Of a DNA stretch of 11,443 bases, positions 7,002 through 11,443 are shown one piece after another. Made by a program: the position numbers and the translations under genes. Position 1 is the stretch's first letter. Each line of letters starts with the position of its first letter. The stretch spans positions 1 to 11,443 of the forward strand of contig JAEDOI010000030.1 of NCBI GenBank assembly GCA_016302065.1, written 5' to 3'. Source of the stretch: Bacilli bacterium. Lineage in GTDB: Bacteria > Bacillota_I > Bacilli_A > RFN20 > CAG-826. Below the pieces are notes generated by a model, which had not been told where the DNA came from, did not search any database, and saw only the letters and a program-made list of their open reading frames with translations.

Positions 7002-8003
7002 TTATTTTTTTAGTAATAATTCATATTCATTTTTAAGTTGAAGACCTACTTTATCTAATGTTCTATTTTCAACTACTTTATATCCTTCTTCGTGAATTGA
7101 AGAACAATCTGTTTCAATAGATTTTTTAATATAATCTATGAATTCCTCATTATTTTTCCCTTTAAAGCAATTGACTCCATTTTGCAACCAACCTTTATAA
7201 ACACCAATATCTCTTGTTACAAGAGTTAATTTTGTAGCAAGAGCTTCAAGAGCTACAATTCCTTCGGTTTCTTCATTAGTAGGGAAAAACATACAATTTG
7301 CATAATATAATGCACCTTTAATAACATTTCCTTTAATATATCCTGGAAGAATTACATTCTCAGGTTTATGTTTAATACATTTTAAAATATAAGATGTTGT
7401 TAAAAATTTATTTAAATAACCAAACCAAATAAATTTTACATCAGGCATTTTTCTAGCAACATCAAAAAAGTCATCAATTCCTTTACGTTTAAAATAAAAA
7501 CCTACACCAATTACAACTTTTTCATTAGTAATATTAAACATCTTTTTAAAAGCTTCAACATTTTCTTTATTATATTGATAATCTTCAAGTTTAATTCCAT
7601 TTGAAATAGCTACTACTTTACAATTTACACCTTTGTAATTTTCAATTAATTCTTTTGAATAAGGAGTAGGAGTAACAATTAAATCAGCTCTTTTATACAT
7701 TCTATTCATCATATGATTATAAAATGGTGCCATTAATTTCCAACATCTAAATGATTCTCTAAAATCCTCATGAGTTGAATGGCCATGAACAACTACTGGT
7801 ATTCCTTTTTTCTTACATTTCTTTAATAAATGATAGCTTTTTGGTCCGTAAGAATTTATATGAACAATATCAAAATCATCTTTAGGATTTAAAGTAAATT
7901 CAATTCCGTTTTCTTTTAAAGCTTCTTGTTGATGAACTAAAGCTCTACCAATTCCTGAAACTGACAATGACGATTGATTCTCTAAATATAATAATACTTT
8001 CAT
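7002..8003 (-). CDS. Glycosyltransferase family 4 (GT-B fold), possibly glycolipid synthesis
   Basis: This 333-residue protein looks like a retaining GT4 glycosyltransferase. The N-terminal Rossmann half opens with MKVLLYLE and the glycine-rich acceptor loop SGIGRA at 16-21. HGHSTHEDFR at 73-82 and TPTPYSKELIENY at 111-123 are typical acceptor-side segments. The C-terminal half binds the nucleotide sugar: RKG at 173-175 lies where the phosphate-contacting Lys is expected, and the EX7E motif is E245/E253 in ETEGIVALE. There is no signal peptide or membrane helix; a basic, aromatic stretch near 84-105 could touch the membrane. The opening resembles the Gram-positive diacylglycerol glycosyltransferase group, so a membrane glycolipid or lipoteichoic anchor is my best guess, but the acceptor is unproven. 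AAGGAA 7 bases upstream supports the start. It is divergent from tldD. No clear terminator follows it, so read-through into rpmE is possible. Confidence 0.82.
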   Translation of the reverse strand: MKVLLYLENQSSLSVSGIGRALVHQQEALKENGIEFTLNPKDDFDIVHINSYGPKSYHLLKKCKKKGIPVVVHGHSTHEDFRESFRCWKLMAPFYNHMMNRMYKRADLIVTPTPYSKELIENYKGVNCKVVAISNGIKLEDYQYNKENVEAFKKMFNITNEKVVIGVGFYFKRKGIDDFFDVARKMPDVKFIWFGYLNKFLTTSYILKCIKHKPENVILPGYIKGNVIKGALYYANCMFFPTNEETEGIVALEALATKLTLVTRDIGVYKGWLQNGVNCFKGKNNEEFIDYIKKSIETDCSSIHEEGYKVVENRTLDKVGLQLKNEYELLLKK

Positions 8004-8010
8004 TTTTTAA

Positions 8011-8056
8011 TTCCTTTTTTTAAAAAATATATCAATTCTTTACTAATTTATGTAAA
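8011..8056 (-). promoter_or_regulatory. Promoter and ribosome binding site of the glycosyltransferase
   Basis: The minus strand has an extended -10 TGA-TATATT (hexamer 8026-8031) and a candidate -35 TTTACA at 8051-8056, but with a long 19-base spacer. The Shine-Dalgarno AAGGAA is at 8011-8016. The -10 ends 22 bases before the ATG. The -35 lies in the centre of the palindrome at 8045-8064. Confidence 0.5.
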
Positions 8057-8064
8057 CATAAATT
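8045..8064. promoter_or_regulatory. Perfect palindrome (candidate operator) between divergent genes
   Basis: AATTTATGT and ACATAAATT form 9-bp perfect inverted arms around a 2-base AA centre. The site contains the predicted -35 of the glycosyltransferase and overlaps the first two bases of the tldD -35 (8063-8068). A dimeric repressor bound here could block both promoters. I do not recognise the motif as a known regulator's site. Confidence 0.5.
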
Positions 8065-8104
8065 GAAAAAAACTTAATTAATATTATAATAACACAAAAG
8101 GAGG
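8063..8104 (+). promoter_or_regulatory. Promoter and ribosome binding site of tldD-pmbA
   Basis: TTGAAA (8063-8068), a 16-base spacer and a perfect TATAAT (8085-8090) make a strong housekeeping-type promoter. AGGAGG lies at 8099-8104, and the predicted transcript would start within about 2 bases of it. The -10 ends 20 bases before the ATG at 8111. Confidence 0.8.
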
Positions 8105-8110
8105 ATGTAT

Positions 8111-9520
8111 ATGATAAGTAAAAAATTAGCTGTAGAATTAATTAATTACGCTAGTTCTACAGGTGCAGATTTTGTTGAATTATTTTACGAAGATACAAAA
8201 GGAACATCTTACTCTTTTGAAAATGCTAAATTAGATAGTATTTCTACCAATTATGTAAATGGTATTGGAGTTAGATTGTTAAAAGATAATCAATCAATTT
8301 ATGGATATACAAATGATTTATCCAAAAAAAGTTTATTTAAATTAATAGAAAATCTTAGAAGTTCCTTTTCTACATCAAGATGTATTGAGGAAATTAGTGA
8401 TTTAAAACAACAAAAATATAAAAGAGTTAATAAATCTATTGTTTCATTAACAACAATTGAACCATCAACAATCATTGAATACGTTAGAAAAGGAATAAAT
8501 GAAATTTTAAATTATGATAAAAGAATTGTTCGTGTAATAGGTGGTTTTTTAGTAAAAACTTCAGATATTACAATTATGAACAGTGAAGGTAAATTGTTTA
8601 AAAAACACAATGAATATGGAAGAGTATTCTTAAATTCTATTGCTTCAGAGAATGGAAAAATAGAAACAAGATTTGATGGTCCTGGTTCACAAAACGGTTG
8701 GAAGTTCTTCACAGAAGAATTAGATTTCATAAAATTAGCTAGAGAAAACGCAAGAAAATGTATTCTTATGCTTGGTGCTAAAGAATGTCCAAGTGGTCAC
8801 TTCCCTGTAATTATAGGAAATGGATGGGGTGGTGTTATTTTCCATGAAGCCTGCGGCCACCAATTAGAAGCTACTAGTGTTGCTAAAGGACTTAGTGTTT
8901 TTAGTAATATGAAGGGTCAATACATTGCTAATCCAATTGTCAGTGCTTATGATGATGGTACAATGCCAAATGAATGGGGCAGTAATGACATTGATGATGA
9001 AGGGAATCCAACTCAAAACAATTGTTTAATTAAAGATGGCGTTTTAGTTGGCTATTTAGTAGATAATTTTAATGGTCGAAGAATGGGTGAAAAAGGGAAT
9101 GGAGCTTGTAGAAGACAATCTTATAAATATAATCCAACTTCAAGAATGTCTAATACTTATATTGCAAATGGTAAATCCACTGTAGAAGAAATCATTAAAA
9201 ATACAAAATTAGGCTTATATGCTGTCTCTTTCAATGGAGGAAGCGTTAATCCAGCAGTTGGAGATTTCAATTTTGGTTGTAGCGAAGCTTATATCATAAA
9301 GGATGGTAAAATTCTTGAGCCTGTAAGAGGAGCCACTCTTGTTGGAAATGCAAAAGACATCTTAAAACATATTGATATGATTGCAAATGATCTAGGATTA
9401 GGTCAAGGAAACTGCGGTTCTTCTAGCGGAAGTATACCTGTTAATGTTGGACAACCAACAATAAGAGTTGATGATATTACAGTTGGAGGAAGAGGAGGAA
9501 GTATTGATGAATATAAATAA
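8111..9520 (+). CDS. tldD: TldD-family zinc metalloprotease, catalytic subunit
   Basis: TldD is the metal-bearing half of the TldD/TldE heterodimer, a cytoplasmic protease that digests unfolded peptides inside a closed chamber and in some bacteria matures microcins or degrades CcdA. The protein has 469 residues, close to the usual 480. The zinc motif HEACGH is at 245-250 (H245, E246, H250) in WGGVIFHEACGHQLEA. The third ligand is expected to be Cys435 in GNCGSSSG near the C-terminus. Other conserved stretches are FDGPGSQNGWKFF at about 188-200 and GDFNFGCSEAYIIKDGK at 384-400. I place the start at 8111, not the in-frame ATG at 8105, because AGGAGG ends at 8104 and leaves a 6-base spacer only for 8111. 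The last 14 bases overlap pmbA. No RiPP precursor or toxin-antitoxin gene is nearby, so a general peptide-turnover role is most likely. Confidence 0.95.
   Translation: MISKKLAVELINYASSTGADFVELFYEDTKGTSYSFENAKLDSISTNYVNGIGVRLLKDNQSIYGYTNDLSKKSLFKLIENLRSSFSTSRCIEEISDLKQQKYKRVNKSIVSLTTIEPSTIIEYVRKGINEILNYDKRIVRVIGGFLVKTSDITIMNSEGKLFKKHNEYGRVFLNSIASENGKIETRFDGPGSQNGWKFFTEELDFIKLARENARKCILMLGAKECPSGHFPVIIGNGWGGVIFHEACGHQLEATSVAKGLSVFSNMKGQYIANPIVSAYDDGTMPNEWGSNDIDDEGNPTQNNCLIKDGVLVGYLVDNFNGRRMGEKGNGACRRQSYKYNPTSRMSNTYIANGKSTVEEIIKNTKLGLYAVSFNGGSVNPAVGDFNFGCSEAYIIKDGKILEPVRGATLVGNAKDILKHIDMIANDLGLGQGNCGSSSGSIPVNVGQPTIRVDDITVGGRGGSIDEYK
9493..9498 (+). promoter_or_regulatory. Ribosome binding site of pmbA inside tldD
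   Basis: AGGAGG lies within the glycine-rich 3' end of tldD (codons of GGRGGS), 8 bases before the ATG at 9507. This decides the pmbA start: an upstream in-frame ATG at 9468 would add 13 residues (MMILQLEEEEEVL) and has no such site. Confidence 0.85.
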
Positions 9521-10817
9521 ATTCTTAGTCAAAGCTAAAGAAGCTGACATTGATGTCGCAGAAATTAAAATTTCAAAAACAACATCTTCTTCTATTTCAA
9601 TCTTTAGAGGTGAAATTGATTCTAATGAATTTTCATCTACTTCATCATTAACTGCAAGAGGAATTTATAAAGGTAAATTAGGTGCTGTTAGTAGTGAAAA
9701 TTTAAATGATTCAAGTATTGATTCTTTAATTAAAGATATTAAAACTAATGCTACATTAATTGAGAAAGAAGAAGAACCAATAATTTATCAAGGTAGCAAA
9801 GATTATAAAAAGAAAAATACTTTCAATAAACAATTAAGTGAACTAACTACATCAAGTGTTTTACCATTACTTTATGAAATTGAAAGAAAAACAAAAGAAA
9901 AAGATAGTCGTGTTAGTGATGTTCAAGTATCTTTTCAAATTCAAGAAGAAGAATTTGTTTTTGCAAATTCATATGGTTTAAATTTAAAAACACATTCAAA
10001 TTATTTTGTCCTTGTTGGTGAAGTTTACATGAAAGAAGGCGAAATTACAAAAGACAATTACACTATTAAATTTGGAAACAAATTCGAAATTAATGTTGAT
10101 GAATTTGTTGATGAGTTAGTTAAAGAATGCTCAAAAAAATTTAATGCAATTCCAATTCAAAATGGAACATATAAAGGTGTAATTGATAGAGACGCAGTAG
10201 CTGATTTAGTTAATGCTCTTATTTCTAACGCTTCAAGTGAACAAACCCAAAAACATTCCTCAATATTTGAAGGAAAAGAAGGTCAAAAAGTTGTTTCATC
10301 AAAAATTACAATTGATGAATTACCATTAAAAAATAATGTTTTTAGAACATATTTTGATTCTGAAGGTGTCGCAACACAAAATAAAACAATTATTAAAAAT
10401 GGTGTATTAGAAACTCTTTTCTATAATCTTGAAACTGCAAAGAAAGCCGGAAAAGAAAGTACAGGTAATGGACAAGGCGCTTCCTCAATCGGTGTTGGAT
10501 TTACCAACATTACTGTAAAAAAAGGAAGATTAACTAAAGAAGAATTAATTAATAAGGTAAATAATGGTGTTTACATTACTTCTATTACTGGACTCCATGC
10601 TGGATTAGATCCAAGAAGCGGAGATTTTTCTCTTCAAGCCGAAGGATTTTTAATTAAAAATGGTAAATTAGATAACTTTTTAACATTATTTACAGTAGGT
10701 GGTAACTTATTTAGACTATTTAATGATGTTGTTGCTGTAGGAAATGATTCAAAACTTATGTTATCTAGTATTGAAACTCCATCTATTGCCTTTAAAAATT
10801 TAAAAATAAGTGCTTAA
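9507..10817 (+). CDS. pmbA: PmbA/TldE-family protease partner subunit
   Basis: This is the metal-free partner of TldD, needed for the active heterodimer. From the ATG at 9507 it has 436 residues, against about 450 for E. coli TldE. It lacks any HExxxH motif, as expected. Family landmarks are YFDSEGV at about 282-288, GVGFTNITV at about 329-337 and the conserved HAGLDPRSGDFSLQAEGF at 364-381. It overlaps tldD by 14 bases, so the two subunits are probably made by coupled translation in near-equal amounts. The body is rich in Lys, Glu, Ser and Thr, with no signal peptide or membrane segment. The stop is followed by a long hairpin that serves as its terminator and overlaps the mscL start region. 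Confidence 0.95.
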   Translation: MNINKFLVKAKEADIDVAEIKISKTTSSSISIFRGEIDSNEFSSTSSLTARGIYKGKLGAVSSENLNDSSIDSLIKDIKTNATLIEKEEEPIIYQGSKDYKKKNTFNKQLSELTTSSVLPLLYEIERKTKEKDSRVSDVQVSFQIQEEEFVFANSYGLNLKTHSNYFVLVGEVYMKEGEITKDNYTIKFGNKFEINVDEFVDELVKECSKKFNAIPIQNGTYKGVIDRDAVADLVNALISNASSEQTQKHSSIFEGKEGQKVVSSKITIDELPLKNNVFRTYFDSEGVATQNKTIIKNGVLETLFYNLETAKKAGKESTGNGQGASSIGVGFTNITVKKGRLTKEELINKVNNGVYITSITGLHAGLDPRSGDFSLQAEGFLIKNGKLDNFLTLFTVGGNLFRLFNDVVAVGNDSKLMLSSIETPSIAFKNLKISA

Positions 10818-10832
10818 AACATATTATTTTCA

Positions 10833-10873
10833 TTGAAACACAATCTCCTTATATCTAAAATAGAAATAAGGAG
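10833..10873 (+). promoter_or_regulatory. Candidate mscL promoter nested in the pmbA terminator hairpin
   Basis: TTGAAA at 10833-10838, exactly 17 bases, then TAAAAT at 10856-10861 form a good promoter (5/6 and 5/6 matches). The -10 lies in the apical part of the hairpin 10842-10876. Transcription would begin near 10868, the first base of the mscL Shine-Dalgarno AAGGAG (10868-10873), 10 bases before the ATG. Confidence 0.6.
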
Positions 10874-10881
10874 ATTTTTTT
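10842..10881 (+). terminator. Terminator of pmbA that also sequesters the mscL ribosome binding site
   Basis: A perfect 11-bp stem pairs AATCTCCTTAT (10842-10852) with ATAAGGAGATT (10866-10876). Inside it, TCTA/TAGA (10854-10857 with 10861-10864) adds 4 bp over a 3-base loop after one A-A mismatch. T7 (10875-10881) follows, as in an intrinsic terminator. The 3' arm includes AAGGAG of mscL, so in read-through RNA the 5' arm acts as an anti-Shine-Dalgarno. Confidence 0.85.
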
Positions 10882-10883
10882 AT

Positions 10884-11443
10884 ATGAGAAAAAAAAGTAA
10901 ATTGGTTGAAAACTTTAAAAAGTTTATTAGCCGTGGAAATGTCGTCGATATGGCTGTTGGTGTCATCATCGGTGGAGCTTTCCAATCAATAATTAACGCA
11001 CTCGTTAAAGGAATTTTAATGCCATTAATAGCATTTGTTGTTCCTTCAGGTGGTATCGATGGTATCGTTACTGTCTTAAATCATGATAAAGCTGTTGTCC
11101 TTGATCCAGCTGCACCAGATGCTCCAGCAAATACTGTTCAATATTGGGGACATACTTATGATGCAGATAAAGTTAATGTAATTAACTGGGGAACATTTAT
11201 TAATGCAATTATTTATTTCTTTATTGTTGCTATAGTACTATTTACAATTCTTCAAGTTATTAACTTTATGAAAGCAAAGAAAGCCGCTTTTGAAGCAAAA
11301 CAACTTGAAGCATACTATAAAAAACACCCAGAAGAAAGACCAAAACCAGAAGAACCAGCTCCAAAACAACCAACTGAAGTTGAATTACTTGCTGAAATTA
11401 AAGATCAATTAATAGAATTAAACAAACAAAAAGAAGGAAAATA
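10884..11443 (+). CDS. mscL: Large-conductance mechanosensitive channel MscL (3' end cut in its stop codon)
   Basis: MscL is a homopentameric membrane channel that opens under membrane tension to release solutes during osmotic downshock. All 186 visible codons read cleanly, and the window ends in TA, so the stop (TAA or TAG) probably needs only one more base. Residues 1-17 match the N-terminal amphipathic helix, and RGNVVDMAVGVIIGGAF at 17-33 is the hallmark TM1 pore segment. TM1 spans about 19-53 and TM2 about 101-128 (INWGTFINAIIYFFIVAIVLF). The extracellular loop (54-100) is longer than in E. coli MscL (136 residues) and carries an Asp/Pro/Ala-rich stretch. A charged, proline-rich linker (148-163) leads to the C-terminal bundle helix VELLAEIKDQLIEL at 166-179. 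AAGGAG 10 bases upstream sets the start. It lies downstream of pmbA but with its own predicted promoter. Confidence 0.95.
   Translation, partial: MRKKSKLVENFKKFISRGNVVDMAVGVIIGGAFQSIINALVKGILMPLIAFVVPSGGIDGIVTVLNHDKAVVLDPAAPDAPANTVQYWGHTYDADKVNVINWGTFINAIIYFFIVAIVLFTILQVINFMKAKKAAFEAKQLEAYYKKHPEERPKPEEPAPKQPTEVELLAEIKDQLIELNKQKEGK

Noticed and set aside
8111..10817. tldD-pmbA as part of a RiPP (microcin-like) biosynthesis cluster
   Set aside because: No small precursor gene, maturation enzyme or exporter lies beside them in this window; the neighbours are a glycosyltransferase and mscL.
1..11443. UGA read as tryptophan, as in Mycoplasma-type codes
   Set aside because: Every conserved Trp I checked is TGG, and no conserved gene is interrupted by an in-frame TGA.
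1..11443. CRISPR arrays, insertion sequences, phage genes or tRNA genes
   Set aside because: No regularly spaced direct repeats, transposase or integrase motifs, or cloverleaf-like GC-rich segments were seen on either strand.

Overview
The window is AT-rich, with densely packed genes on both strands. All reading frames use TGG for tryptophan and end at ordinary stop codons, so I see no sign of a reassigned UGA code. The composition, strong AGGAGG ribosome binding sites, the bL31 and PRPP synthetase types (the latter with the Bacillus-like DKRRPRPN loop) and a lipoprotein with a Mollicutes-like lipobox suggest a low-GC Firmicute or Mollicutes relative, such as an Acholeplasma-, RF39- or Erysipelotrichia-like gut Bacilli member. 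This placement is inference. There are no tRNA or rRNA genes, mobile elements or CRISPR arrays, and no gene-free stretch reaches 300 bases.

Left part (1-5480): a carbohydrate-use region. A sugar-type ABC solute-binding lipoprotein (+ strand) converges on a two-gene minus-strand operon: an alpha-D-phosphohexomutase followed, 2 bases later, by a GH94-type disaccharide phosphorylase. GH94 enzymes release alpha-glucose 1-phosphate (or a related sugar phosphate), and the mutase would turn this into the 6-phosphate for glycolysis. The binding protein could supply the oligosaccharide. A strong bidirectional terminator separates the convergent units.

Middle part (5577-8003, minus strand): housekeeping genes, each with its own signals. 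These are prs (PRPP synthetase), rpmE (zinc-type ribosomal protein bL31, with a hairpin just upstream of its ribosome binding site) and a GT4 glycosyltransferase that may make a membrane glycolipid. Clear intrinsic terminators follow prs and rpmE.

Right part (8004-11443, + strand): tldD and pmbA (tldE), the two halves of the TldD/TldE zinc metalloprotease, overlap by 14 bases. mscL (large mechanosensitive channel) follows and runs off the window edge inside its stop codon. tldD and the glycosyltransferase are transcribed divergently from a 107-base region containing a perfect 9+2+9 palindrome that touches both predicted -35 boxes.

Two architectural points stand out. First, five of six predicted promoters place the -10 box only 20-22 bases upstream of the start codon, so each transcript would begin almost at its Shine-Dalgarno sequence. 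Second, the mscL promoter appears to be nested inside the pmbA terminator hairpin, whose 3' arm is also the mscL ribosome binding site. Read-through RNA would hide this site, while RNA started at the internal promoter would expose it.
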